From NCBI RefSeq assembly GCF_027533845.1, contig NZ_JAPZVN010000006.1:1-64000 (forward strand): 64,000 nt of DNA, written 5' to 3'. Below, piece after piece: positions 36,138-45,230 of the stretch (its first letter is position 1; the number at the start of each line of letters is the position of its first letter). The stretch comes from Streptomyces sp. RPT161 (GTDB lineage Bacteria > Actinomycetota > Actinomycetes > Streptomycetales > Streptomycetaceae). The notes under the pieces are model-generated. The model made no database searches. It saw only the letters and a list, made by a program, of their open reading frames with translations, and was not told the DNA's origin. Position numbers and translations under genes: made by a program.

Positions 36138-36560
36138 CTGCCCGCCCACCCTTCGCCCGGCACGCGACTCACCGTGTCGGCGTCCTTCCCGCACGGATCC
36201 CTACGGCAGCGCCTGCCCGATATCTCGCGACCGACACCATGCCCTGCACCTGATGCTGGTGACGCAAGGGCGTGCGGGCCGTCCTCGAACTGGGTTCAGT
36301 CCGCGGGAGGTTGAGCGATGGGGACCCGGGTCGGCCACCCATACGCGGACAAGTACGCATGGCCAACTGGCCATGAACAGCAAGTGAATGCCGATGGCTT
36401 CGCGGCCTCCGCTCAGCGGCGGCCCCTGCTCGTGGTGGTCCCCGCGCGCCGTGAAGTGCCGTGTGACGAGTTGACTTTGCCGCGACGTTGGTATGTCGGG
36501 CGGCAACACGGGCAGCAGTGCTCCCATCGCGGACGGACTCGGAATTCCAGGGAGATGCTG
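36138..36560. other. 423-bp stretch without a convincing gene
   Basis: The frame of the oxidase gene stays open upstream to ATG 36318, which has a GGGAGG nearby. The added 81 residues look random, and the Tat signal would then be internal. It is treated as non-coding promoter region. Confidence 0.45.
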
Positions 36561-38213
36561 ATGGGCCGAACGGATGACTGCTCGCTGAATCGCCGTGGGC
36601 TGCTCGCCAAGGCCGGCGCCGTGGCGGCCGGTGGCGTTGCCGCGGGGCTGGCGGGCCCGCTGGCCGCAGCGCCCACCGCGACCGCCGCCGCGGCCGGACC
36701 GCAGGCCACGGCGTTCGGGCCGGTGGCCGTCCGGCCTGGCGACCGGCGGTACGCCAGCTTGTTGCTCGGCGACAACTTCCGGTTCGTTGGCCGCCCGGAG
36801 GAGATCCGTGTGGCCGGGTCCACGGATCAGGTGTTGCGTGCCGTGTCGGACGCGGTGCGTTCCGGGCGGCGGATCGCGGCGCGTAGTGGCGGGCACTGTT
36901 TTGAGAACTTCACCGCCGATCCCGCGGTGCGGTTGTTGTTGGATCTCTCGCCGATGGACGCGGTCGGATACGACGCCGAGCGGGGCGCGTTCGCGGTGCA
37001 GCCGGGGGCCACGCTCGGGCATGTGTATCGGACGTTGTTCAAGGGCTGGGGCGTGACGATTCCGGCGGGTGGTTGCCCTGAGGTGGGTGCTGGCGGGCAC
37101 TTCGCGGGTGGCGGATACGGGCCGCTGTCGCGGCGGTACGGCTCGGTGGTGGATCACCTGTACGGGGTGGAGGTGGTGGTCGTCGACCGTGACGGTACCG
37201 CCCGTGTGGTGGTGGCCACCCGCGAGCCGGACGACCCGAACCGTGACCTGTGGTGGGCGCACACCGGCGGTGGCGGCGGGAACTTCGGCGTGGTCACCCG
37301 ATACTGGCTGCGCTCGCCCGGCACCACCGGCACTGACCCGTCACGGCTGCTGCCGCCAGCACCACGCAACGTGCTGGAGTGCGTGGTCGTCTGGAACTGG
37401 GACCGGCGCATGACCGAGCGGGCCTTCACCAGACTGCTGCGCAACTTCGGTGACTGGCACGAGCACAACAGTGCGCCCGGCTCGCGGTACACGGGCCTGT
37501 ACGCGATCCTGATGCCGATGCACCGGGTCTCCGGAAGCATGCAGATGACCGTGCAGATCGACGCGGACATCCCGAACGCCAACGACCTGGTGACCGAGTT
37601 CCTCTCCGCGGTCACCGCCGGTACCGGTCTGAGCCCGACGCTCAACACGCGGCAGACCGCGCCGTGGCTGCACCCGACGACCTGGCCGGGCACGGGGGAG
37701 GCCGGTGACGTGGCCACTCGCCGCTACAAGCTCAAGGCAGGCTATCTGCGCCGCTCGTTCACCGACCGCCAACTCGGCGCGATATACCGCCACTTGACCG
37801 ACTCGTCGAAGAACTCCACTAGGGGAATGCTGCTCATCGGGTACGGCGGCCGGGTCGGCGCGGTGCCTTCAACGGCCACGGCGGTCGCCCAGCGGGACGT
37901 GGTCATGAAGGCCGTGTACCAGACGATCTGGTCCGACCAGGCCGACGACGCGGCCAACCTGGCCTGGATCCGTGACTTCTACCGCGACGTGTACGCCGAC
38001 ACCGGCGGGGTTCCGGTGCCCAACGAGGTCAGCGACGGCTCGTACATCAACTACCCGGACGTCGACCTGGCCGACCCGGCGTGGAACACCTCGGGCGTGT
38101 CGTGGCACACGCTCTACTACAAGGGCAACTACCCACGCCTGCAACGGATCAAGGCTCGTTGGGACCCGCGCAACGTGTTCCACCACGCCCTGGCGATCGA
38201 ACCGGCCAAGTAG
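36561..38213 (+). CDS. Tat-exported FAD-linked oxidase (berberine-bridge type)
   Basis: A 550-residue secreted oxidoreductase. The N-terminus LNRRGLLAKAGAVAAGGVAA is a twin-arginine signal ending in an Ala-rich stretch near residue 45. The FAD-binding PCMH domain follows. It has SGGH in IAARSGGHCFENF (covalent His) and GGCPEVGAGGHFAGGGYGPL, whose Cys would give the second flavin bond, so a bicovalent flavin is likely. The C-terminal BBE segment has YPDVDLADPAW and KARWDPRNVFHHALAI. Such enzymes oxidise sugars or secondary-metabolite alcohols. ATG 36561 has GGGAG 6 bases upstream. It is monocistronic; the following fragment is unrelated. Confidence 0.92.
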   Translation: MGRTDDCSLNRRGLLAKAGAVAAGGVAAGLAGPLAAAPTATAAAAGPQATAFGPVAVRPGDRRYASLLLGDNFRFVGRPEEIRVAGSTDQVLRAVSDAVRSGRRIAARSGGHCFENFTADPAVRLLLDLSPMDAVGYDAERGAFAVQPGATLGHVYRTLFKGWGVTIPAGGCPEVGAGGHFAGGGYGPLSRRYGSVVDHLYGVEVVVVDRDGTARVVVATREPDDPNRDLWWAHTGGGGGNFGVVTRYWLRSPGTTGTDPSRLLPPAPRNVLECVVVWNWDRRMTERAFTRLLRNFGDWHEHNSAPGSRYTGLYAILMPMHRVSGSMQMTVQIDADIPNANDLVTEFLSAVTAGTGLSPTLNTRQTAPWLHPTTWPGTGEAGDVATRRYKLKAGYLRRSFTDRQLGAIYRHLTDSSKNSTRGMLLIGYGGRVGAVPSTATAVAQRDVVMKAVYQTIWSDQADDAANLAWIRDFYRDVYADTGGVPVPNEVSDGSYINYPDVDLADPAWNTSGVSWHTLYYKGNYPRLQRIKARWDPRNVFHHALAIEPAK

Positions 38214-38251
38214 CCGATCGGCGGTAGTACAGGGGCTGGCAGACCCCCGAC

Positions 38252-38575
38252 GTGCCGCCGCTCATGTCACGACTCGGCGATGTCACTTCGGATTGGTCGT
38301 CTCTGTGCGCGGTGCGGGACCGGGACCGGGGTGAGACGAGGGGCGCGAGCCGCCTGTCGGCGGGTATGGAGCCGGAGAACGGGAAGCGGTGCGAGCCGGC
38401 GTCAGCGTTGTTGTGCCGTCTCGGCGGAACCTGGCCCACCTGGTGTACCGGGGTGCGCACCACTCCGTTCCGCGCCCACGCGTGGGTCGAGGTCGGTGGC
38501 GTACCCATCGGGGAACCCGTCCCGGCTGGCTACTACACCCCGACCCTCAAGGTTCCGCCTCGTACACAGCCATGA
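38252..38575 (+). pseudogene. truncated lasso-peptide B2 protease (PF13471-type) remnant
   Basis: The last about 60 codons (from about 38390 to TGA 38573-38575) read RCEPASALLCRLGGTWPTWC, then GVRTTPFRAHAWVEVGGVPI and GEPVPAGYYTPTLKVPP. This is the C-terminal core of lasso peptide B2 proteins, the transglutaminase-like cysteine proteases that remove the leader peptide. The catalytic His of HAWVE and a candidate Cys in R-C are kept. The normal N-terminal about 60 residues are replaced by unrelated sequence, and there is no ribosome binding site. No precursor, B1 or C gene is nearby. It therefore looks like a relic of a lasso cluster. Confidence 0.72.
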
Positions 38576-38602
38576 CAGCGGCCGTCCTTCGCTGCGCCGA
38601 CT

Positions 38603-39583
38603 TCAGGCGGGCAGGCTGCCGAGCCAGTCGGTCAGGAGCCGGTTGACCTCGGTTGGGCGCTCCTGCTGGATCCAGTGGCCGCAGTTGTCGAGGATGTGGG
38701 AGGAGACAAGGCCAGGCAGCGTGACGGGATAGGCGTTGATCGCCTCGGCCATCCACGTGGTGGAGGCATCCAGGCCGCCGCCGATGAACAGCGACGGCTG
38801 CGTGATGGGGGCACCGTCGAAGTCAGCGAGGTCCTCCCAGTCACGGTCCATGTTCCGGTAGCGGTTCAGCGCGCCGGACAGCCCCGTACGCTCGAACTCT
38901 CCGGCGTAGAAGTCGAGATCGTCCTCGCCGAGCCAGTTGGGCAGCCGGTCTACGGGAAAGCGGTCGCGTAGCGTCCCGCCCGCGCTGACGAAGTGCGGGT
39001 CCGCGGCGCTCGTTGGGGGCATCGTGTCGGCGGACAGGGCCGCGTAGAAGCTAGCGAGCCAGCCGCGCACATCGGGCTCGACCTCGGCCTCGGCGCGACC
39101 GGGCTGCTGGAAGTAGGAGACGTAGAACTCTTCGTCCCCGCCCATCCGCTCGAAGATCTGACTGGGCCGCGGGCCGCCGCGCGGAGCGTAGGGAACGCTC
39201 AGCAGTCCGACCGCACGGAAGACCTCCGGCCTGAGCAGAGCGGAGTTCGCGGCGATCGTCGCGCCCCAGTCGTGGCCGACAATCACCGCCGCCTCCTCGC
39301 CCAGTGCGTGCACCACCGCGGCGTTGTCATCCACCAGATCGAGCATCCGGTACGCGGCCGTCCCGCCAGGCTTGGAAGAACGGCCGTATCCGCGGACATC
39401 AATGGCGACGGCGCGATACCCGGCCGCAGCCAGTACCGGAAGCTGATGGCGCCAGGAGTACCAAGACTCCGGGAAGCCGTGCACGAGCAGCACCATTGGC
39501 CCGTCTCCCTGCTCCACCAGGTGGATCCGGCCTGCCGGCGAGGCGACCAGGCGGTGCGTGGCATCCGTAAGCTGCTTCGGCAT
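38603..39583 (-). CDS. alpha/beta hydrolase, epoxide hydrolase type
   Basis: A 326-residue protein of the soluble epoxide hydrolase branch. The oxyanion motif is HGFPESWYSWR (from 35), the nucleophile elbow is GHDWG with Asp105, and cap-domain tyrosines such as Y156 region (FYVSYFQQPG) are present. The C-terminal catalytic His is in DNCGHWIQQERP. The enzyme opens an epoxide via an alkyl-enzyme ester with Asp105 and releases a diol; the natural substrate is unknown. Start ATG 39581-39583 follows GGAGG (GTCCTGGAGGACC). No signal peptide is visible. It is monocistronic. Confidence 0.92.
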   Translation of the reverse strand: MPKQLTDATHRLVASPAGRIHLVEQGDGPMVLLVHGFPESWYSWRHQLPVLAAAGYRAVAIDVRGYGRSSKPGGTAAYRMLDLVDDNAAVVHALGEEAAVIVGHDWGATIAANSALLRPEVFRAVGLLSVPYAPRGGPRPSQIFERMGGDEEFYVSYFQQPGRAEAEVEPDVRGWLASFYAALSADTMPPTSAADPHFVSAGGTLRDRFPVDRLPNWLGEDDLDFYAGEFERTGLSGALNRYRNMDRDWEDLADFDGAPITQPSLFIGGGLDASTTWMAEAINAYPVTLPGLVSSHILDNCGHWIQQERPTEVNRLLTDWLGSLPA

Positions 39584-40078
39584 GGGTCCTCCAGGACTGT
39601 TGGTCGGCTGCGGGCCACACCGCAGCGACTCGCTGGTGCATGGCTCAGCGCCGATCATGCGACGTACGAGTAGGTGACGACGAGACTCCTTGCCGGTTCA
39701 GCAAGAAACTGCACGACGCACGCCCACGGGCTTGGTCAGGCGGTTTGGTGCAGTGCCTGATCACGCACAGCCGCAATCGGCCCTCCCCGGTGCCTTGTTC
39801 GAGCCAGCCTGCCATCTCCTGCGGAGCCGCGAGCTGGTCGTCGCTACCGCCGGAAGCAGTCAAGCGGTCAAGCCGCGCTGCTCTGTGCGGTTCGCAGCAG
39901 TCCTTGAGGGCGTGTGCGGGGAGTTGCTCGTCCCTTTTTCCGAAGGTGCCCTGGGGGCTCATGAACTGGCCGCCGAACGGGTGTAATTCCCCGAACGGGG
40001 CATTTTCAGCAGGGCGGGAGGCGTCTACCCGCATACCGTGGCGGATCAGTCGTTTGTGACCCCCATGAGGAGCGTGGC
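39584..40078. other. 495-bp gene-free stretch upstream of the chaplin
   Basis: No coding frame with protein-like composition. Near its end CCCCG-AA-CGGGG (39989-40000) followed by CATTTT forms a small hairpin, 80 bases before the chaplin start. It may be a terminator-like or regulatory element in the chaplin leader. Confidence 0.45.
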
Positions 40079-40318
40079 GTGAAGAAGTTGCAGAAAGCTG
40101 TCGTTGTGACCGCCGTTGCCGGAGGAGTCCTGGCCAGTGGCAGCGGCCTGGCATTCGCTGACTCCGTTGCGAGCGGAGCGGCGGTCGGATCGCCGGGCGT
40201 CATCTCCGGTAACGTCATCCAGGTCCCGATCAACCTCCCGATCAACCTGTGCGGCAACAGCATCGACATCATCGGGCTCCTCAACCCGACGTTCGGGAAC
40301 ACCTGCATCAACTCGTGA
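40079..40318 (+). CDS. short chaplin, hydrophobic surface protein
   Basis: A 79-residue protein. Residues 1-28 are a Sec signal (KKLQKAVVVTAVAGGVLASG, cleavage after AFA). The mature chaplin domain begins ADSVASGAAVGSPGVISGN and has NVIQVPINLPINLCGNSIDI with the two conserved cysteines (C58 and C76 region) ending GNTCINS. Short chaplins self-assemble into amyloid fibres that coat aerial hyphae and lower surface tension. The GTG start at 40079 has GAGGAG 6-7 bases upstream. There is no sortase signal, as expected for short chaplins. A rho-independent-like terminator follows. Confidence 0.95.
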   Translation: MKKLQKAVVVTAVAGGVLASGSGLAFADSVASGAAVGSPGVISGNVIQVPINLPINLCGNSIDIIGLLNPTFGNTCINS

Positions 40319-40352
40319 TCAGTCGCTGACCACCGAGCTGCGGCATCACGAC

Positions 40353-40385
40353 GACCGGTTCCGGGCAGCCGCGCCGGAACCGGTC
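40353..40385 (+). terminator. terminator hairpin with U-tract
   Basis: GACCGGTTCCGG (40353-40364) and CCGGAACCGGTC (40374-40385) pair exactly over a 9-base loop and are followed by TTTT, 35 bases after the chaplin stop. Confidence 0.88.
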
Positions 40386-40577
40386 TTTTCGCTTGTCCAG
40401 CTCGCTCGTACGGACGTCGGGGCTCGGCCTCCGGCGGCCGCCGCGGCGCGGACGGCATCGTTGAGCGGCGCCCCGACGCGGAGCCGGTGCACGAGTCGGG
40501 GCTGGCGATGAAAAGCGTCCCGGACGAGAGGATGTCGGCCAACCTCTCGCCCACCAGGCGCAGTTGGCGGGGCAGCC

Positions 40578-41591
40578 TTACGTGGGGATCAGCGAGGCCG
40601 TTTCACGCAGTTGGCGGTGCAGCTCGCGATGGGTGGTCCCCGCAGGCAGCCATTGTTTGCGCAGCTTCGCGACGCATGTGTAGTTCGTGTCGCAGACGTT
40701 CGCCAGCGGCGACTCCGCGGCCTGCGTCACCAGTTGGTACGCATCGAGGCGGGACAGCCCGAAGTCGCGGTTGAGCCAGTCAACCAAGTCGAGTTGGGCG
40801 ATCCGGAAGGCGTCTTCGAGCGGACGGGCGGAGCCGGTGGAGATGATGTGGGTGTCGGATTCCAGCCGGGGCCAGGGCGTGTTGACGCCCTTGAGGAGTT
40901 CGACGATCACCACGGTGTTCATCGCGCACTCCACCGCCACCCCGCACGTCTCGCCCTCGCCCTGCCGCGCATGCCCGTCGCCCAGACTCAGCAGCGCGCC
41001 CGCCACGTTGACGCCGAGGAAACACGTCACGCCAGACCGCATCTCGGGGGTGTCCATGTTGCCGCCGTGCGCGTCGGGGACAAGGGCGGAACGCACTTCC
41101 AGTCCGGCGGGTGCGACCCCGACCGTGCCGTGCATGGGATCCATCGGCAGTTCGATCTCGATGCCGCTGTCGCGGGCGCTGAACAGGCAGGTACGACGTG
41201 CACGGTCAAGTTCCCACATCCAGACGACCTCGGGCAGCGGCTCCTGCAGTGATGCGGTGGTGTGGGTCGAGGTGAGCGCACCGAACAGCGGCACGGTGGT
41301 GGAGGCGGCCCAGTCGCGCGCGGGTTCGATGGACACGAAGTGCACGGCCACCGTGTCTCCCGGCTCGGCGCCTTCCACGTAGAACGGGCCGGTCTGCGGG
41401 TTGAGGAACGGGAACTCGCACACACGCGAGACCAGATCCTTCTCCGACCGAACGCGCCCGGCGAAGCAGTCTTCGGTGTACAGCCGCAGTACCGTCCCCG
41501 GCGTGATGTGCGTCAGCGGCGGTACGCCGCCGAACGTCCAGGCGAACTGGTCCGGTTCGGGCCGCACGGTCACGATCTTCGGATCGCTCAT
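40578..41591 (-). CDS. acetamidase/formamidase family amidohydrolase
   Basis: A 337-residue soluble enzyme of the FmdA/AmdA family. It has the layout of alternating beta strands with FPFLNPQTGPFYVEGAEPGD near 65-85, GIEIELPMDPMHGTVGVAPA in the middle, and GDGHARQGEGETCGVAVECA. These are conserved blocks around the metal-dependent active site that cleaves short amides to ammonia and acid. The ATG at 41589-41591 overlaps the stop of the upstream permease gene by four bases, so the two are translated together. The likely role is import and hydrolysis of an amide as nitrogen source; the substrate is inferred only. Confidence 0.9.
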   Translation of the reverse strand: MSDPKIVTVRPEPDQFAWTFGGVPPLTHITPGTVLRLYTEDCFAGRVRSEKDLVSRVCEFPFLNPQTGPFYVEGAEPGDTVAVHFVSIEPARDWAASTTVPLFGALTSTHTTASLQEPLPEVVWMWELDRARRTCLFSARDSGIEIELPMDPMHGTVGVAPAGLEVRSALVPDAHGGNMDTPEMRSGVTCFLGVNVAGALLSLGDGHARQGEGETCGVAVECAMNTVVIVELLKGVNTPWPRLESDTHIISTGSARPLEDAFRIAQLDLVDWLNRDFGLSRLDAYQLVTQAAESPLANVCDTNYTCVAKLRKQWLPAGTTHRELHRQLRETASLIPT

Positions 41592-43084
41592 TCGGGTGCC
41601 GCTCCACTTCTGTGAGGGGTTCGCTGTTCCTCGTCCTGGGCATGGACCCGCCCGACCAAGGCCAGCCGCCGCGGATGGCGCCGCCACAACACGAGCAGCA
41701 CGCCCGTACCCAGCAGCATCCACACTCCCACCACCGCACCCGCGTACGACACGGGCGCGGCCAGCTTGGCTACGAACCGGAAGACGGGAAGTCCAGCCGC
41801 TGTCAGCAGGGCCGGTACGAACGCGGCGATGCCCAGGACCGGGAACAGCAAGTGCGGTACGAGGCGGAACTGAGCGCGTCGCCTACGTAGGAAGAAGCCC
41901 GCACAGGCGAGGTTCACCACGATGTAGACACCGATGACGACCGTCACGATGATGGTCGCGACAAGGTAGAAGGCCGTGGTGGGGCCGTATCCGAACCCCA
42001 GGCCCAACGACACCGCCAGTGCGACAGCGCACTGGGCACCGACGGCCACCACGGGGGAGCGGTGCCGGGGGTGCACGACGGCCAGGGCGCGAGGCAGTGC
42101 CCCGATGCGCCCGAACGCGAAGGCCGTACGTGTCGCGGTGGTTACGCCAGCGTTGGCATTGCCCACACAGGAGTTGACGACGGCGAGGAACACCAGCACC
42201 CACATCAGCCCGAACGACGCCCGCGCCACCCCGCCCCAGGATGCCGCCCCCTCTGCCCCGAACGAGGCGAACCGGTCGGGCCCGTAGAAGACGGCCATGG
42301 CATACGTGGTGAACACATAGATGCCTCCGACTCCCAATGCGGCGAAAAGCACCGCCAGGCGCACGGTGTGACGTGGCCGGTGGGCTTCCTCGGCAAGTGG
42401 GGCGGCGGACTCGAAGCCCGCGAAGGCGAGGATGCAGTAGACCGAGCCGGCCAGGACGCCACCGGCGCCGGAGAACCCTGGCGCGGTGTGCGCGGTGGTG
42501 AAGACGGACCATGTGTTGTGGGCTCCGGCGCGTACGGTGAGCAGGACCGCGAGGAGAAGGAAGACGGCGATCTCGAAGAGGCCCAGGGCGGTGCCGAGCC
42601 GGGCGGCGACCCGGATGCCGTACACCCCTGCCACGGTGATGACCGCCACCCCGGCCAACGCCCATGGCCACCACAACTGGGCCGGGTAGCCAGCCCATTG
42701 GCCATGGAGGCTCCCGGCCATCGTGAAGCCGAGTTGAAGCAGCAGCAACGGGGCGACCAGTGCCTCCACGAACACATAGGCCCAGGCGACCAGGAACCCT
42801 ACTGCGGGGTGCAGGCCCTGGGCGCTGTACGTGGCCACCGAACCGGCGTCGGGAAGGTGGCGGGCCAACTCGCCCACACACGAGGCGGTCAGCAGACAGC
42901 CGATGAGCGCGACCAGCACGGACAGCGGAAGGCTGCCGCCGGCGAAGGCCGCGCCACCGGGGATCGAGGCCACGACGGCGGCTCCCGGGGCCATGGCGGT
43001 GATGCTCTGGAACAACACCTCGCGCACGCCCACCGCGTCACGCCGCAGCCCGGCTTCGCCACCATCCTGCCGGTCCGTCACCAT
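41588..43084 (-). CDS. APC family permease, partner of the amidase
   Basis: A 498-residue integral membrane protein with about 12 helices. After a soluble N-terminus of about 20 residues, VLFQSITAMAPGAAVVASIP gives the helix 1 motif of the APC superfamily. FAGFESAAPLAEEAHRPRHT is the conserved F-x-G-F-E segment of helix 6 and its loop. The start is ATG 43082-43084. It overlaps the amidase by ATGA. Co-translation suggests import of the substrate of the amidase. Confidence 0.9.
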   Translation of the reverse strand: MVTDRQDGGEAGLRRDAVGVREVLFQSITAMAPGAAVVASIPGGAAFAGGSLPLSVLVALIGCLLTASCVGELARHLPDAGSVATYSAQGLHPAVGFLVAWAYVFVEALVAPLLLLQLGFTMAGSLHGQWAGYPAQLWWPWALAGVAVITVAGVYGIRVAARLGTALGLFEIAVFLLLAVLLTVRAGAHNTWSVFTTAHTAPGFSGAGGVLAGSVYCILAFAGFESAAPLAEEAHRPRHTVRLAVLFAALGVGGIYVFTTYAMAVFYGPDRFASFGAEGAASWGGVARASFGLMWVLVFLAVVNSCVGNANAGVTTATRTAFAFGRIGALPRALAVVHPRHRSPVVAVGAQCAVALAVSLGLGFGYGPTTAFYLVATIIVTVVIGVYIVVNLACAGFFLRRRRAQFRLVPHLLFPVLGIAAFVPALLTAAGLPVFRFVAKLAAPVSYAGAVVGVWMLLGTGVLLVLWRRHPRRLALVGRVHAQDEEQRTPHRSGAAPE

Positions 43085-43254
43085 CCGTTGCTCCTCAGGC
43101 GTTGCCCGCAGTGGTGATCGCGTGTCGCGGAGGCCAGGGTAGGTGCGTGAACGGTGTGGTGGAAGAGGGCGAGATGACGATGGCCTGAGCGGTCCGCGTG
43201 CCCGGGGTTCCGCTTGTCGCTTGAATTCAACTCCCCGGAATTACTGGCAGTTTT

Positions 43255-44047
43255 ATGGCTGAAAAGCTTCGACTCACGTCCGAAAGATTCCTCGGTTTTG
43301 TCTTGGATTCGACAGGATTTTGCACGCCCATGGTTGTTCAGGCAAGATCAATCCGGAGCCTGGGCAACGTCTTTGTCGGCATGATGAACGGCAACGTCAT
43401 GGTGGTGGGCTTCGCTCTCGGGGGGAGCGCCGCACTTATCCGATCCCGCTCCGTTGCTGGCCGTCGCCGGGTTTGCGGCGGGTGTCGCTACGGCAGGTGC
43501 CGCTTTCCGTGTCGCGCCGGGTTGCCGACGTTGGCTGTTTTCCGCTCTGGCGGTTGAGATTTCCCTGCTCGCGGTGACCACGGCAGTGGCGTTCCTCGCT
43601 CCCGACTCGCGGATGGGCCGCAACGCTTGCGTCGTGCTCTTGTCGACGACCATGGGCATCCGTTGTGCCGTCATTCGCCGCATCGGCGTCCCCGAACTCC
43701 GTGCGACCTTCGCGTTCACCGGTGCCCTTGTCGCGCTGGTGCACGACGCCTGCGCTGGCACCGGCGCCCACGCCTCCCGCCGGTTCGGCATCATCGCCGC
43801 CATGACCTTCGGCGCTGCTGTCGGTGCGGCAACCGTCATTCGTCGGGGCGTCCGGCGCGGCCGAGCGGAACCATGGTCGCGGGCTCTGGACGTGCACGCA
43901 GGGGCCAGCGTGATGGAAGTTGCCCCCGGTCAGTTCAGACCGGCCACCGCCCGTGCCGGTGGGCTGGCCAGTAGTCTTCTGGGCAGACTGCCGTCATCTG
44001 GCAGGCCCGCGCGCAGCCAGCGGGAGACTGCTGTGGCGTCGGTGTGA
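43255..44047 (+). pseudogene. DUF1275 (YoaK-like) membrane protein gene, frameshifted in a G6 run
   Basis: The first frame from ATG 43255 gives SLGNVFVGMMNGNVMVVGFA and then LGG. The second frame continues as GGAPHLSDPAPLLAVAGFAA. Together they read like the conserved DUF1275 start (GHVFV-x-N-M-T-GNV-x-x-x-GFALGG). The switch falls in the run of six G at 43420-43425; removing one G restores the family sequence without a gap. The rest (to TGA 44045-44047) keeps several hydrophobic helices but has an odd tail and overlaps a minus-strand gene (43930-44352). A sequencing error in the G run would give the same picture. Confidence 0.7.
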
Positions 44048-44352
44048 TCGGTGAGGGGGCCGAGGCGGGTCGGCCTGCCCGTGGGTCGGCGGCGGGTATC
44101 GCAGGGCTGGACCACGGCGAAGATGCCGCGGACGCTGCTCCGGTGCGGAGTGAGCGCATCGCACTGGAGGATGCCGCCCAGGCATCCGGTGGTGACCAGG
44201 ACGCCGTGCGGGCAGCTTCGTACGGCGTCCCTGAGCCGCTCCAGGACCGCCGCGGCCTGCGGTGCGTCGCATCCGGCCCGGCAGACGACGAGGGTGAAGG
44301 GCCGGGACGGTGTGCTCGGTCCTCTGTTGCGGGGGTTCGTGCGGCGCGTCAT
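43930..44352 (-). CDS. cysteine-containing ferredoxin-like protein
   Basis: A 140-residue soluble protein. The fold pattern, FTLVVCRAGCDAPQ at about 18-31, VLVTTGCLGGILQCDA near 51-66, and IFAVVQPCDTRR later, resembles (2Fe-2S) thioredoxin-like ferredoxin proteins. C-x3-C at the first position and later single cysteines could bind a cluster, but the spacing is not classical. The ending ATAVSRWLRAGLPDD fits the same family of small streptomycete proteins. The start at 44350-44352 has GAGGAGGGA upstream. Its 3' end overlaps the DUF1275 pseudogene by 118 bases; this frame looks the more protein-like there. Confidence 0.6.
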   Translation of the reverse strand: MTRRTNPRNRGPSTPSRPFTLVVCRAGCDAPQAAAVLERLRDAVRSCPHGVLVTTGCLGGILQCDALTPHRSSVRGIFAVVQPCDTRRRPTGRPTRLGPLTDHTDATAVSRWLRAGLPDDGSLPRRLLASPPARAVAGLN

Positions 44353-44699
44353 GGTCCTGAGTCCCTCCTCTCAGGGGCAGGCTATATGAACATGGAACCC
44401 ATTGTCATGTAGCGTTGCAAGCTGACCGCCCCCAGCTTGTTGAAAGGAGCTCTCATTGGGCTCCGGGGTGGCGCTGTCGACGCCCGCCGCATCTGGTCAA
44501 GGCCACGACGACCCGTCACTGTCGTCGGCCCCTGCCTGCCCGGACATCCCATGGCCTGCGGCTGGCTGACTGCGGTACATGCCGCTCCACGGCTTGCTCC
44601 CCCGGCAGTACTCCGAAACCCCGACCGAACAGGGGAGTTGGTGGTTCACTCACAGTGCGGAGCGCGGCCAAGGGGCGGCTGCGCAGGAGGGGGATCGCG
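44353..44699. other. 347-bp stretch with an imperfect palindrome
   Basis: No gene recognised. ATGAACATGG (44386-44395) and CCATTGTCAT (44399-44408) form an imperfect inverted repeat (8 of 10 matching) in a locally AT-richer patch 34 bases before the minus-strand start at 44352. It is a possible operator or promoter. Confidence 0.45.
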
Positions 44700-45230
44700 A
44701 TGCGCGATGCAAGGGAAGCTGCTCGGCAGGAGTTCGTCTCAAGTGTTGCCCGGCAGGCCGTTGCCACCGTGGCACCCGAGGAGTTGGCGTTCTTCGCCCC
44801 ACTTGCGGCGGAGTTCGCCAGGCGTGGCGAGGTGCGGTGCGATCACCGGTACTCGGACGGGATCATCGAGTCGGGCTGGGACGCGGCGGTGGCGCTGGTC
44901 ACCCCTGTGGCGCTGACCTTGGCCAGCTCGCTCTACAACCGGCTCACGGACAACGTCAGCGACGAGATCATCAAGCGTGGCAGCCGTGAACTGGGCCGCG
45001 CCTGGAGCCGGTTGCGCGGACGACGACGAGCCGATGCCAACGCGGCGACCGCGCCTGAAGCCGAGCACGGTTCAGCGACCGCCGCGGATCTGCGTGACCA
45101 ACTTCTCCAGCGCGCAGGGCACTTCCAGTTGCCACCGGAGAGTGCCACGGCGCTGGTGGACGCTTTGCTTGCGGTGGTTGCCAAGAGCGCAACGGGCGAG
45201 GACGGGTCGACGGGGAACGGCCTGAGATGA
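44700..45230 (+). CDS. hypothetical protein coupled to the M48 protease
   Basis: A 176-residue protein. A helical N-terminal half (ARQEFVSSVARQAVATVAPE, then ELAFFAPLAAEFARRGEV) leads to a moderately hydrophobic segment (WDAAVALVTPVALTLASSLY) and the NRLTDNVSDEIIKRGSRELG region. A disordered linker and a C-terminal helical part follow (LRDQLLQRAGHFQLPPESAT). No family is recognised. ATG 44700 follows AGGAGGGGG by about 7 bases. Its stop overlaps the start of the M48 protease gene (ATGA), so the two products are made together and probably interact; it might be a regulator, adaptor or substrate. Confidence 0.7.
   Translation: MRDAREAARQEFVSSVARQAVATVAPEELAFFAPLAAEFARRGEVRCDHRYSDGIIESGWDAAVALVTPVALTLASSLYNRLTDNVSDEIIKRGSRELGRAWSRLRGRRRADANAATAPEAEHGSATAADLRDQLLQRAGHFQLPPESATALVDALLAVVAKSATGEDGSTGNGLR

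Noticed and set aside
36318-36560. N-terminal extension of the FAD oxidase from ATG 36318 (GGGAGG upstream)
   Set aside because: It would bury the twin-arginine signal inside the protein; the added residues look random.
39640-40154. Opposed frames in the region upstream of the chaplin
   Set aside because: Both have unnatural composition and no start signals.
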